64,000 bases of DNA from CAWIUB01 sp963839175 (GTDB lineage: Bacteria; Actinomycetota; Actinomycetes; Mycobacteriales; Jatrophihabitantaceae). Where the stretch lies: contig CAWIUB010000035.1 in NCBI GenBank assembly GCA_963839175.1, forward strand, positions 62,001 through 126,000. Reading direction: 5' to 3'. The notes under the pieces were generated by a model. The model had not been told where the DNA came from and did no database searches. It saw nothing but the letters and a program-made list of their open reading frames with translations. Shown one piece after another: positions 8,342-16,338 of the stretch. Numbering within the stretch: the first letter of the stretch is position 1; every line of letters begins with the position of its first letter. Position numbers and translations under genes: made by a program.

Positions 8342-8630
8342 GCGCCGCGGTCAGCGCAGCGGCAAGGACGACGACCAGGAACGGCGCCCGGCGCCAGACG
8401 GCCACGGCCGCGACGGCGAAGCCCGCCAGCCGCGGCCCGTCCAGGTCGAGGTGCCGCCCGTCGGCCAGCAGCTCGACCACCACCAGGGCAGCGAGCAGCG
8501 CGACGGGCAACAGGTCGACCAGCGGCCGGATCCGGGGCGCGGCCAGCACTCGCGCCGGCACCAGGTAGCCCACAAGTTTGAGCAGGTAGCAGCCGACCAC
8601 GGTGCCACCGACCAGCACCCACAGCATCAT
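8325..8630 (-). CDS. azlD: AzlD-type branched-chain amino-acid exporter small subunit
   Basis: Hydrophobic protein of 101 aa with about four membrane segments. It follows an AzlC gene with an ATGA overlap (ATG at 8630, AzlC stop at 8627), which is the usual AzlCD arrangement. AzlC and AzlD form an exporter for branched-chain amino acids or their analogues. The last 17 bp overlap the convergent DUF1003 gene, so a shared bidirectional terminator is not possible there. Confidence 0.82.
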   Translation of the reverse strand: MMLWVLVGGTVVGCYLLKLVGYLVPARVLAAPRIRPLVDLLPVALLAALVVVELLADGRHLDLDGPRLAGFAVAAVAVWRRAPFLVVVLAAALTAALIRLA

Positions 8631-9310
8631 GCCGGTCGCCAGCGAACCGTCCCGGACAGCAGCACGGCCGCGGCCGCGGCCAGCACCGGCACGCCCGGCG
8701 GTGTCACCGGGATCAAGACGACCGCGATCACCGCCGCGGTGATCGCGACCCGCCGCTCGATCCAGCCGTTGCGCAACCTGGGGGCCAGCAGCGCGAGGAA
8801 CGCCGCCGGGATCACCGCGTCCAGGCCGAACTTCGTCGGGTCGCCCAACGCGCTGGCGCCCACGGCGCCGATCAGAGTCGAAAGGTTCCAGAACGTGTAG
8901 ACGCCGGCGAACGTCCACCAGAAGGCCAGCCGCGAGAGAGGCGGCTCGGCCTGGCCGACCGCCATCGCCGTCGACTCGTCGATGGTGCCCAACGCGGCCA
9001 CCAGCCGCCGCGGGCCGCGGACGCGCAGCAGCGGGGCCAGGCGCATTGCGTACAGCGTGTTGCGGGCGCCGAGCAGCAAGCCGCTGCCGAGCGCCGCGCC
9101 CACGGTCCCCCCACCGCCGACGACGCCGACCACCGCGAACTGCGTCCCGCCGGTGAACGCCAGCGCCGAGAGCAGGACGGTCTGCACGACCGAGAGGCCT
9201 GCCGCGACCGAAGCCAAGCCGAACGCCACGCCGTACGACCCGACCGCGATGCCTACGCCGAGCGAGTCGCGGACCACCGCACGACGGCGGGCGCCGTCGT
9301 CACGGCTCAT
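8627..9310 (-). CDS. azlC: AzlC-family branched-chain amino-acid exporter large subunit
   Basis: Membrane protein of 227 aa, typical AzlC length. The conserved N-terminal DSLGVGIAVGSYGVAFG and the central TGGTQFAVVGV and LGARNTLYAM motifs are visible. The start ATG at 9310 overlaps the MarR stop (ATGA), and the stop overlaps the azlD start. The marR-azlC-azlD operon suggests that the MarR protein controls efflux in response to a ligand. Confidence 0.87.
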   Translation of the reverse strand: MSRDDGARRRAVVRDSLGVGIAVGSYGVAFGLASVAAGLSVVQTVLLSALAFTGGTQFAVVGVVGGGGTVGAALGSGLLLGARNTLYAMRLAPLLRVRGPRRLVAALGTIDESTAMAVGQAEPPLSRLAFWWTFAGVYTFWNLSTLIGAVGASALGDPTKFGLDAVIPAAFLALLAPRLRNGWIERRVAITAAVIAVVLIPVTPPGVPVLAAAAAVLLSGTVRWRPA

Positions 9311-9801
9311 GCGCCGCGAGGCGAGTCGGCACCGTCGGCGAGGCAGGCGCCGCTCTCCAGCCGGTCGAGCAGCCGCTGAAGTTCGCGCAGGCTGTCGTCG
9401 TCGAGCTTCGACAACCAGTACTCCTCGACCCCTGCCAGGTGGACGGGCGCCGCAGCTCGCATCCGGTCGAGACCCTCGGTGGTGAGCACGGTGTACGTCC
9501 CGCGGGCGTCGCCCGGGTACGGCTCGCGCGCCACCAGGCCCTCGGCTTGGAGTCGATCGACCAGGCGAGTCAGCCCAGACCGCGACAGCAGCACGCGGTC
9601 GGCGAGATCGGCCATCCGCAGCCGGCGTTCGGGCGCCTCGGCGAGTTGCAGCAGCAGGTCGTACCAGGCGAGCGGCATCCCCGCCTCGCTGGCCAGGTCA
9701 CGCTCGAGCCTGCGCACCACTGCGCTGTGCGTGCGCAGAAAGGCCCGCCACACTGCCAGCCGCCAGTCGTTCGGGCGAATCGACGTGCTCGAGCGGGCCA
9801 T
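9307..9801 (-). CDS. MarR-family transcriptional regulator
   Basis: Winged-helix regulator of 164 aa. It has a dimerisation helix at the N-terminus, the recognition region ADRVLLSRSGLTRLVDRLQA near residues 68-87, the wing REPYPGDARGTYTVLT and a C-terminal dimer helix. It is the first gene of the azl operon, so autoregulation and control of azlCD are likely. The start ATG is at 9801; 41 bp separate it from the divergent mrp start, and operators should lie there. Confidence 0.88.
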   Translation of the reverse strand: MARSSTSIRPNDWRLAVWRAFLRTHSAVVRRLERDLASEAGMPLAWYDLLLQLAEAPERRLRMADLADRVLLSRSGLTRLVDRLQAEGLVAREPYPGDARGTYTVLTTEGLDRMRAAAPVHLAGVEEYWLSKLDDDSLRELQRLLDRLESGACLADGADSPRGA

Positions 9802-9842
9802 GTGCGTCGAGTGTAAGTGGTCCGCGACGTACCATCGAAGCC

Positions 9843-10973
9843 GTGAGCGTCCCCTCCAACGAAACCGTCACGACCGCGCTGGCGTCCGTGCTCGACCCCG
9901 AGATCCGCAAACCGATCACGGATCTGGGCATGGTGTCGTCCGTCTCGGTGTCCGATACCGGCGCGGTCCGGGTGGGGGTGCTGCTAACCGTCGCTGGCTG
10001 CCCGATGAAGGCTCAGCTGACGCGGGACGTCACGGCCGCGGTCGCGCGTGTCGAGGGTGTGACAGGTGTCGAGGTCGAGCTCGGCGTGATGACCGATGCG
10101 CAGCGCACCGCGTTGCGCCAGCAGCTGCGCGGCGACGCGGCGGAGAACGAGATTCCGTTCGCCCAGCCCGGTTCACGTACCCGGGTGTACGCGGTGGCTT
10201 CCGGCAAGGGCGGGGTCGGCAAGTCGTCGGTGACGGTCAATGTGGCCGCCGCGCTGGCGGCGCGCGGGCTGTCGGTTGGCGTGCTCGACGCCGACATCTA
10301 CGGCTTCTCGGTGCCTCGCATGCTCGGCGTCGAGGGCCGGCCTACCCAGGTCGAGCAGATGATCATGCCGCCGGTCGCGCATGACGTGAAGGTGATCTCG
10401 ATCGGGATGTTCACCCACGGCAACACCGCCGTCGTCTGGCGCGGGCCGATGCTGCACCGCGCGCTGCAGCAGTTCCTTGCCGACGTGTTCTGGGGGGACC
10501 TGGACGTGCTGCTGATGGACCTGCCTCCCGGGACGGGCGACATCGCGATATCCGTGGCCCAGCTCGTCCCGTCCGCGGAGCTGCTCCTCGTCACGACACC
10601 GCAGCTAGCCGCCCGTGAGGTAGCCGAACGAGCCGGATCAATCGCCCTGCAGACCCACCAGCAGATCGTCGGCGTCGTCGAGAACATGTCCTGGCTGGGC
10701 ATGCCCGACGGATCGCGGATGGAGCTGTTCGGTTCAGGGGGCGGTCAGTCGGTGGCCGACTCGCTCGCCGCCTCGACGGGCACCCGGGTGCCGTTACTCG
10801 GCCAGATCCCGATCGACCAGCGGGTCCGCGAGGGCGGCGATGACGGCGTACCGGTGGTGCTCAGCGACCCGAGATCCCTGGCGGCGTCGGCATTGCGAGG
10901 AGTGGCCGACGCCCTGGCCCAGCGGCAACACAGCCTGGTCGGCCGGTCGCTTGGACTAGCGCCGGCGCGCTGA
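9843..10973 (+). CDS. mrp: Mrp/NBP35-family iron-sulfur carrier ATPase
   Basis: P-loop protein of 376 aa. An N-terminal MIP18/DUF59 domain covers about 1-85, and the deviant Walker A GKGGVGK is at 121-127 with its signature Lys pair. DADIYGFSVPRM and LLMDLPPGTGD follow. Mrp proteins bind and transfer Fe-S clusters. The C-terminal CxxC seen in many Mrp proteins is absent here (ENMSWLGMPDGSRMELFG at that position has no Cys), as I recall for actinobacterial homologues. The start is GTG at 9843. Confidence 0.92.
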   Translation: MSVPSNETVTTALASVLDPEIRKPITDLGMVSSVSVSDTGAVRVGVLLTVAGCPMKAQLTRDVTAAVARVEGVTGVEVELGVMTDAQRTALRQQLRGDAAENEIPFAQPGSRTRVYAVASGKGGVGKSSVTVNVAAALAARGLSVGVLDADIYGFSVPRMLGVEGRPTQVEQMIMPPVAHDVKVISIGMFTHGNTAVVWRGPMLHRALQQFLADVFWGDLDVLLMDLPPGTGDIAISVAQLVPSAELLLVTTPQLAAREVAERAGSIALQTHQQIVGVVENMSWLGMPDGSRMELFGSGGGQSVADSLAASTGTRVPLLGQIPIDQRVREGGDDGVPVVLSDPRSLAASALRGVADALAQRQHSLVGRSLGLAPAR

Positions 10974-11097
10974 CCGCCTCCTGACCGGGCGGCTGGTGGC
11001 AGCAGCGTAAGCGCCGGTGTCGCTCGACATGTTTCGTCTTCGCGGGAACACTTTGCGGTGAGTAGCGAGGCGGTGGCTGCCGCGGAGGCGAGAACGA

Positions 11098-11352
11098 GTG
11101 GCTGCTCCGAGAGATCTGACGGGCGCCTTGCGCGATCTGCACGACGACTATGTCTGGCAGGTGAATGCGGCGATCGAGGAGGGCCGGGAGGATCTCGTCG
11201 ACAAGCTGGTCGAGCAATACCTGGACGACGCGATGCACACGATGACCCAGGCGTATCCGGACCCGTGTGACCGACCCGGCTGTCCCGCCTGCACGGGACC
11301 GGAGAGCGCCAGGCAGCCGCGACGCGGTTGGCTGCGCAGGTTCTTCGGGTGA
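11098..11352 (+). CDS. Small conserved cysteine-containing protein, ligase-linked
   Basis: ORF of 84 aa with GTG start at 11098 and a GGAGGCGAG site upstream. The N-terminal 45 residues are predicted helical and acidic (LRDLHDDYVWQVNAAIEEGR). The C-terminal part has three Cys in PCDRPGCPACTG and ends in a basic-aromatic tail RRGWLRRFFG. I do not recognise the family. It ends 24 bp before the GCS2-type ligase on the same strand, so co-expression is likely. It could be a metal-binding accessory protein or, more speculatively, a ligase substrate. Confidence 0.6.
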   Translation: MAAPRDLTGALRDLHDDYVWQVNAAIEEGREDLVDKLVEQYLDDAMHTMTQAYPDPCDRPGCPACTGPESARQPRRGWLRRFFG

Positions 11353-11376
11353 TGCGGTTCGACGGGGAGGCTCGGG

Positions 11377-12858
11377 ATGGGTGACGACGTTGCCGCGACC
11401 ACGTTCAGCCATCAGGACCGGCAGCTATACCGCGCCAAGGTGCGCCGTTGCCTGGACGTCTTCGCCCGCATGCTGACGGAGTCCCGATTCGACTTCGAGC
11501 GCCCGATGACGGGCCTGGAGATCGAGTTCAACCTGATCGACGAAACGCAATATCCGCTCATGCGCAACGCCGAGGTGCTGCAAGCGATCGCCAACGACGA
11601 CTTCCAGACCGAGCTCGGTCAGTTCAACATCGAGATCAACGTGCGGCCTCGCTCGTTGGCCGGTGCGGCGGCGACGGAGCTCGAGGCCGCGTTGCGAGCC
11701 AGCCTGAATGACGCCGAGGAACGCTCACATGGGGTCGGCGCGCACATCGTCATGATCGGCATCCTGCCGACCCTGACCGCCGACAAGCTGCAGCTCGAGA
11801 CACTCAGCGCCAACCCGCGTTACGCATTGCTCAACGAGCAGATCTTCGCCGCACGCGGTGAGGACCTGCACATCGTGATCGACGGACCGGAACGGCTGTC
11901 GACGTATGCCGACACGATCGCTCCGGAAGCGGCCTGCACCAGCGTGCAGTTCCACCTGCAGGTCAGCCCGAAGCAGTACGCCGACAACTGGAACGCGGCG
12001 CAAAGCATTGCGGGCGTCCAGCTCGCGCTCGGCGCCAACTCTCCCTTCCTGTTCGGCAAGCAACTGTGGCGCGAGACGCGCATCGCGCTGTTTGAGCAGA
12101 GCACCGACACCCGCCCGGAGGAGCTGCGCGCACAAGGGGTTCGGCCGCGGGTATGGTTCGGCGAACGATGGATCACCTCGATCTTCGATCAGTTCGAAGA
12201 GAACGTCCGCTACTTCCCGGCGCTGCTGCCCGTCTGCGATGCGGAAGACCCCGTCGAGGTCCTGGAACGGGGCGATACCCCGGCACTGCAGGAACTGCGG
12301 CTGCACAACGGCACCATCTACCGCTGGAACCGGCCCGTGTACGACGTCTTCAGGGGGATGCCGCACCTGCGGGTGGAGAACCGGGTACTGCCCGCCGGCC
12401 CCACCGTCGTCGACATCCTGGCCAACGGCGCCTTCTACTACGGGATGCTGCGAGCGCTCGCCGAGGAGGAGCGCCCGGTCTGGACGCGGATGTCCTTCCA
12501 GGCCGCGCAGGACAACTTCTACCAGGGCGCCAAGCGCGGCATCGACGCCCAGATCTATTGGCCGGGTCTGGGTGAGGTGCCCGCCACCGAACTGGTCTTG
12601 CGGCGGCTGTTGCCCATGGCCCACGAAGGCCTGCAGCGTTGGGGTGTGGACGCTGACGTGCGGGACCGGTTGTTGGGCATCATCGAGCAACGCTGCCTCC
12701 GGCAGGTCAACGGAGCCGAGTGGCAGGCGGCGATGTTCCATCACATCGACGACACGTTGCAGCCGCACGACCGCCGCGATGCGTTGCGTGAGATGGTCCG
12801 CCGCTACGTCGAGCTGATGCACACGAACGAGCCCGTCCACACCTGGCCGCTGCGCTAA
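11377..12858 (+). CDS. GCS2-type glutamate-cysteine ligase / carboxylate-amine ligase
   Basis: Protein of 493 aa of the GCS2 branch of the glutamine-synthetase-like fold. The conserved metal and glutamate-binding strand is TGLEIEFNLID near residue 46. Further family features are QFNIEINVRP, AHIVMIGILPT, VQFHLQVS and the HLRVENRVLPAGPT stretch. It would join a carboxylate to an amine using ATP. Actinomycetes make mycothiol rather than glutathione, so a classic glutathione role is doubtful. A GGGGAGG site precedes ATG 11377. It converges with an ATP-grasp/esterase operon, so the four genes probably serve one pathway. Confidence 0.85.
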   Translation: MGDDVAATTFSHQDRQLYRAKVRRCLDVFARMLTESRFDFERPMTGLEIEFNLIDETQYPLMRNAEVLQAIANDDFQTELGQFNIEINVRPRSLAGAAATELEAALRASLNDAEERSHGVGAHIVMIGILPTLTADKLQLETLSANPRYALLNEQIFAARGEDLHIVIDGPERLSTYADTIAPEAACTSVQFHLQVSPKQYADNWNAAQSIAGVQLALGANSPFLFGKQLWRETRIALFEQSTDTRPEELRAQGVRPRVWFGERWITSIFDQFEENVRYFPALLPVCDAEDPVEVLERGDTPALQELRLHNGTIYRWNRPVYDVFRGMPHLRVENRVLPAGPTVVDILANGAFYYGMLRALAEEERPVWTRMSFQAAQDNFYQGAKRGIDAQIYWPGLGEVPATELVLRRLLPMAHEGLQRWGVDADVRDRLLGIIEQRCLRQVNGAEWQAAMFHHIDDTLQPHDRRDALREMVRRYVELMHTNEPVHTWPLR

Positions 12859-12864
12859 CGACGT

Positions 12865-12902
12865 CGGGAGTACTTGGTCGCCTGCCGCTCCAGATACTCC
12901 CG
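12865..12902. terminator. Bidirectional terminator between convergent ligase genes
   Basis: Perfect 8-bp inverted repeat CGGGAGTA (12865-12872) and TACTCCCG (12895-12902). It sits exactly in the 57-bp gap between the GCS2 stop and the ATP-grasp stop, as expected for a shared terminator. There is no U-tract, as is common in actinomycetes. Confidence 0.5.
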
Positions 12903-12915
12903 AAGTGTGGAGGGG

Positions 12916-14166
12916 CTAACGCGCCGGCAGGCGCGAACGCTCGTCACTCGCCCAGGCACCCAGCAGGCCGCGGTAGTGGGCGATGAACTGGTCGTGCTCG
13001 TGCGGGGGAAACGTCGAGCGCACGGTGTCGACGAGCAGGCCGTCGAACTCGGCTGATTCGACCCACTCCAGGACAGCATCGTCCAGGTGCGGCAGCCGGC
13101 TCGCGCAGAAGTCGTTGTATCGCTCCACGTCGAAGTAGTCGTCGGCCAGCCGACGATAGGCCGTCAGCTTGTCGGCGTAAGACAGATCGGTCCGGTCGCC
13201 GATATCGAAGTACCGACGGGTGTCCAGGTCGTAGCGCGGCGCGCGCCCGGTGGCGGTGCAGAAGACGGACCACTTGACCAGCGCCTTCATCGCCCACGGG
13301 AAGTAGTAGTGCAGGCTGGTGATCGCGACGTCCGGGCAGGCGTTGGCGTAGTCGATGGGATACACGTCCGAGCCCTTGACGAGCGTCTCGCAGGAGTTGA
13401 ACTCCCACCGGAAGAAGGCATTGACGAGCCGCCCGATCGTGACCACCTCGTCGCCGACTCCAGCGTCCAGGAAGCTGTGGTCGACCGAGTAGCGGGCATG
13501 CATCGGCTGGTCGGGGCCGAACTTCATCACCATCGTCTCGGCGCCGATCGACAGGCTGCGAGCGAACACGTCGTAGCCCGAGATCGCCTGCTGCAGGTGC
13601 ATGAGGCGCTGCCCGGAGCCGTCATACGCGCGGTGCAGCTCGTCGCGGTTGCGGATCTGGCTGACGCCGACCCAGGCCCCGCCGTCGTAGGGCTTCATGA
13701 ACAGCGGGTAGCCGATCCGTTCGGCGATCTCGTCGAGGTCGAAGGGCCTGTTGTACTTGGCGGCGGTGTAGGCGTATTTGGCGTTCTCCGGTGGATGCTT
13801 GTACGGGACCAGGACCGTCTCGGGCACCTTGAGGCCGAGCCGCATCATCGCGCAGTACGCCGCGTGCTTCTCCATGCTCTGGAACGTGAACGGGCTGTTG
13901 AGCAGATAGAGGTCGTCCATCAGGGCGACCTTCTTCAGCCACTCCCGTGGGTGGTAGTACCAGTACGCGAGGCGATCGATGACCAGGGCGTAGCGCGGCC
14001 GGTAACGCAGATCGAACGGCTCGACGGTGATGCGCTCGACCTGGTATTCGTGCACCTTGCCGGTGCCGTCGCTGACCCCGCCCAGCCGCCGGACGATGGA
14101 CTCGAAGGCGGTCGGCCAGTCCTCCTCGGTGCCGAGCAGCAGTCCGATCAAGTGGGTGTGGGTCAT
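12916..14166 (-). CDS. ATP-grasp ligase (RimK-like)
   Basis: Predicted cytosolic ATP-grasp protein of 416 aa. The nucleotide-binding Lys lies in YPLFMKPYDGGAWVGV near residue 170, and the acidic Mg-binding region follows in WEFNSCETLVKGSDVYPIDY near residue 290. Such enzymes ligate a carboxylate to an amine or thiol via an acyl phosphate. The ATG at 14166 has an ideal GGAGG seven bases upstream, but that site lies in the 3' arm of a strong stem (see 14169-14258). The frame is open back to GTG 14232, giving a possible 22-residue extension without a ribosome-binding site. It lies in an operon behind two esterases and converges with the GCS2 ligase. Confidence 0.82.
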   Translation of the reverse strand: MTHTHLIGLLLGTEEDWPTAFESIVRRLGGVSDGTGKVHEYQVERITVEPFDLRYRPRYALVIDRLAYWYYHPREWLKKVALMDDLYLLNSPFTFQSMEKHAAYCAMMRLGLKVPETVLVPYKHPPENAKYAYTAAKYNRPFDLDEIAERIGYPLFMKPYDGGAWVGVSQIRNRDELHRAYDGSGQRLMHLQQAISGYDVFARSLSIGAETMVMKFGPDQPMHARYSVDHSFLDAGVGDEVVTIGRLVNAFFRWEFNSCETLVKGSDVYPIDYANACPDVAITSLHYYFPWAMKALVKWSVFCTATGRAPRYDLDTRRYFDIGDRTDLSYADKLTAYRRLADDYFDVERYNDFCASRLPHLDDAVLEWVESAEFDGLLVDTVRSTFPPHEHDQFIAHYRGLLGAWASDERSRLPAR

Positions 14167-14168
14167 GA

Positions 14169-14258
14169 GCCGGCCTCCGATCGCCGGGGCCCCCGCGAAA
14201 TCGTGCAGCGATTTCGTGGGGTGGGAACACACAACAGGAGCGCAGAGCGGAGGCCGGC
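14169..14258 (-). promoter_or_regulatory. Structured leader element, copy 1: SD-sequestering stem
   Basis: Read on the minus strand, an outer 11-bp perfect stem (GCCGGCCTCCG at the 5' side, CGGAGGCCGGC at the 3' side; plus-strand 14248-14258 and 14169-14179) encloses an inner perfect 8-bp hairpin (14196-14203 with 14209-14216, CGAAATCG/CGATTTCG). The GGAGG of the ATP-grasp gene is in the 3' arm, and the ATG follows 2 nt after the stem. The element fills the 117-bp gap after the esterase gene. A close copy precedes the transglutaminase gene at 36912-37004. Translational control by RNA folding is inferred. Confidence 0.6.
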
Positions 14259-14283
14259 GGGGTGCACGGTCACTGGTCTCCGT

Positions 14284-15024
14284 TCAGCAGAATCTTGGCA
14301 GGTGATGGGCCAGTTGGCGTTGCCAGGATGACCAGTCGTGCGGCACGTCGTAACCCCAGACGTCCAGCTCGTGGCGGATGCCCTTGTCGGCGAGCCGGCG
14401 GGCGAACTCGCGGGTACTCGGCAACGCTCCGGTTGGGTCTACCTCCCAGGCGCCTTGGCCGACGACGAGCAGCAGCGAGACTCGGTGCCGCAGCCAGTCG
14501 AGGTGGTCGCCGTGCAAGTTGGGCACGTAGTCCATCGGGTTGTTGAAATAGGTGGCGTCGCCGCGTTCACCCCAGGCATGCCAGGCCGCCGGGTCGTAGT
14601 TGCCGGAGAAGCACATGGCGAGCGGAAACAGGTCGGCACGCTTGAGGGCGAAGTTCGCGGCGTGGTAGGCGCCCAGGCTGCAGCCGAGGGTGATGATCTC
14701 GCTGACGCCGCCGGTGTCGTGGCTGATCCACGGGACGACATGCTCGACGATCCACGCCTCGTAACCGCCGTGCCGCCGGGCGCGTTCTTCGATGGGCACG
14801 GTGCGGTTCGCCCAACTTCCCGCGTCGAAGCTGTCGACGCAGTACAGCTTGACCCGGCCGGCGTCGATCAGACCGGCCACGGAGCCGACCATGCCGTTGT
14901 TCTCGAAGTCCCAGGCACGACCCTGCTCGGACGGGAAGACGAGCGCCGGCCGGCCGTAATGGCCGTACGCGATTACGGTCCCACGCAGCTCGGGCCAGCC
15001 GAGCTCGACCTGCTCACGCCTCAC
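14284..15024 (-). CDS. Putative esterase, alpha/beta-hydrolase (PF00756-like)
   Basis: Protein of 246 aa with the esterase-D/mycolyltransferase-type fold. The nucleophile elbow is GCSLGAYHAANFAL near residue 118, preceded by WIVEHVVPWISHDTG. A C-terminal His follows in WGYDVPHDWSSWQRQL. There is no signal peptide, so it is likely cytosolic. The GTG start overlaps the upstream esterase stop by 11 nt. With the ATP-grasp and GCS2 genes nearby, it may hydrolyse or release an amide/ester intermediate. Confidence 0.78.
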   Translation of the reverse strand: MRREQVELGWPELRGTVIAYGHYGRPALVFPSEQGRAWDFENNGMVGSVAGLIDAGRVKLYCVDSFDAGSWANRTVPIEERARRHGGYEAWIVEHVVPWISHDTGGVSEIITLGCSLGAYHAANFALKRADLFPLAMCFSGNYDPAAWHAWGERGDATYFNNPMDYVPNLHGDHLDWLRHRVSLLLVVGQGAWEVDPTGALPSTREFARRLADKGIRHELDVWGYDVPHDWSSWQRQLAHHLPRFC

Positions 15025-16075
15025 CGACAGCCACCAGCTGGGTGAGATACGGGTCGAGGGCGTCGCGCCAGGCGGTGTAGTTATGCACGTCGCGCACCTC
15101 CCGCATCTGCACCGGATAGCCCAATCGGCGCAGGGTCCGCGCCATCAGCCGATTGTTGGCCAGGTTCTCCTCGATTCGGCCGCAGGTGAGGACGACTGGC
15201 ACCGGGTCATCATCACTGGCGGCCCGCATCAGGCCCAGCACGAAGCGGGTGACCGGGCCGAAGCGGGAGAACCGCCGCTCCTGGGGATCAAGATCGGGGT
15301 GGAAGAAGCTGCCCGACTGCAGGAACAGGGCGTCGAACACGCCGGGGAACATCCGATGCGCATGCAACATCGCCAGCCCGCCCAGACTGGCGCCGACGCC
15401 GATTCGCTCGCTAGCCGGAGCAATCTCCTCGAGCAGCGGCAGCACGTCGCGCACTAACGCCCGCGCATACGCCGGGTTGACCGCGTACCACCGGTTGCGG
15501 TCGCCGGGCGCGAGCAACGCCACCCGGAGCGGGGGGAGCCGGCCAGCCGCCACCTGGGTGGCCGCGTATTGGAGGAACGACGCCAGGGCCGCATACTCCG
15601 GCCCGTCATGCACGATCAGCAGTGGCGCCGGCTCACCCGGCCCGAGGGCTTCGGCAGCCCACAACTGCGCGTGCACCGTTGCCCCGAGCTGCCGGCTGAC
15701 GATCGTCACCTCCGCCCGCGTCGACGGACTGGCCGGCCAGTCCAGCCACGCCGGCCGCAGGTAGCCCGGAAACTCGATCAGCGACTTGTCTCCGAACGCC
15801 CCTGGGACGCGGTCGGGGTTATCGGGATCGGTGATCGTCTGCCGTCCGCCGTCGTGGTGCACCAGTTCGAGCAAGTACTCCATCCGATCGACTGCGGGGC
15901 GAGGCAGCCGCAACCGCCAGGCGCCCCGGCGGTAGCCGAAGTCGAGCTGATCGTCTAGGGCGCGAACGTCCTGGACAAGCCGCACGCCGCATAGCCGCCG
16001 GTGTGCATCCGGCAGCCGGAACGTCACCCCGGCAGCGTCGACAATTGGGCCCGCAGCCGTGGCGATGGGGACCAT
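15014..16075 (-). CDS. Enterochelin-esterase-like alpha/beta hydrolase
   Basis: Protein of 353 aa. An N-terminal all-beta domain of about 110 residues resembles the early-set domain of Fes-type esterases (RLRLPRPAVDRMEYLLELVH). The hydrolase domain follows, with LLIVHDGPEYA, LLAPGDRNRWYAVNPAYA and the nucleophile elbow GVGASLGGLAML. A likely catalytic His is in VHNYTAWRDALDPYL. No signal peptide is seen. It is the first gene of the esterase-esterase-ATP-grasp operon and is coupled to the next esterase. Confidence 0.8.
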   Translation of the reverse strand: MVPIATAAGPIVDAAGVTFRLPDAHRRLCGVRLVQDVRALDDQLDFGYRRGAWRLRLPRPAVDRMEYLLELVHHDGGRQTITDPDNPDRVPGAFGDKSLIEFPGYLRPAWLDWPASPSTRAEVTIVSRQLGATVHAQLWAAEALGPGEPAPLLIVHDGPEYAALASFLQYAATQVAAGRLPPLRVALLAPGDRNRWYAVNPAYARALVRDVLPLLEEIAPASERIGVGASLGGLAMLHAHRMFPGVFDALFLQSGSFFHPDLDPQERRFSRFGPVTRFVLGLMRAASDDDPVPVVLTCGRIEENLANNRLMARTLRRLGYPVQMREVRDVHNYTAWRDALDPYLTQLVAVGEA

Positions 16076-16096
16076 CTGCCAGACCCTAGTGGTCAG

Positions 16097-16285
16097 TCAT
16101 GCAGCCAGCAGAAGCCGCAGCGCCAGCAGGAGGATGACCGCGCTCGACACGAGTGCGCTGATCAGCCGTCCCCGGCGGCCGGTCAGAACTCGGCCCAACG
16201 CGGCGCCGCCCCCGGCCAGCAGCAGCGCTGGGCCGACGCGCTGAGCCCAGCGACGGTCAAAGAGCGGCTGGGTAACGGCGGACAT
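16097..16285 (-). CDS. Small membrane protein (62 aa), unknown
   Basis: Short ORF from ATG 16285. A basic middle (GRVLTGRRGRL) separates two hydrophobic stretches (VGPALLLAGGGAAL and ISALVSSAVILLLALRLLLA), so two membrane passes are likely. It lies between the esterase operon and the ABC exporter on the same strand. The ribosome-binding site is weak and no family was recognised, so the call rests on hydrophobic pattern and position. Confidence 0.45.
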   Translation of the reverse strand: MSAVTQPLFDRRWAQRVGPALLLAGGGAALGRVLTGRRGRLISALVSSAVILLLALRLLLAA

Positions 16286-16338
16286 GGCGAGACCACGGCC
16301 CGCCCGCCAAGCCGGCTCAACCAGATTCGCGTCACCGC

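Noticed and set aside
11377..12858. Glutathione biosynthesis as the role of the GCS2 protein
   Set aside because: mshB indicates a mycothiol producer, and no glutathione synthetase with an evident GshB pattern is paired with it. The ATP-grasp partner looks RimK-like.
14166..14232. 22-residue N-terminal extension of the ATP-grasp protein from GTG 14232
   Set aside because: There is no ribosome-binding site before the GTG, whereas ATG 14166 has GGAGG at ideal spacing. The shared residues with the transglutaminase leader are explained by the nucleotide repeat.
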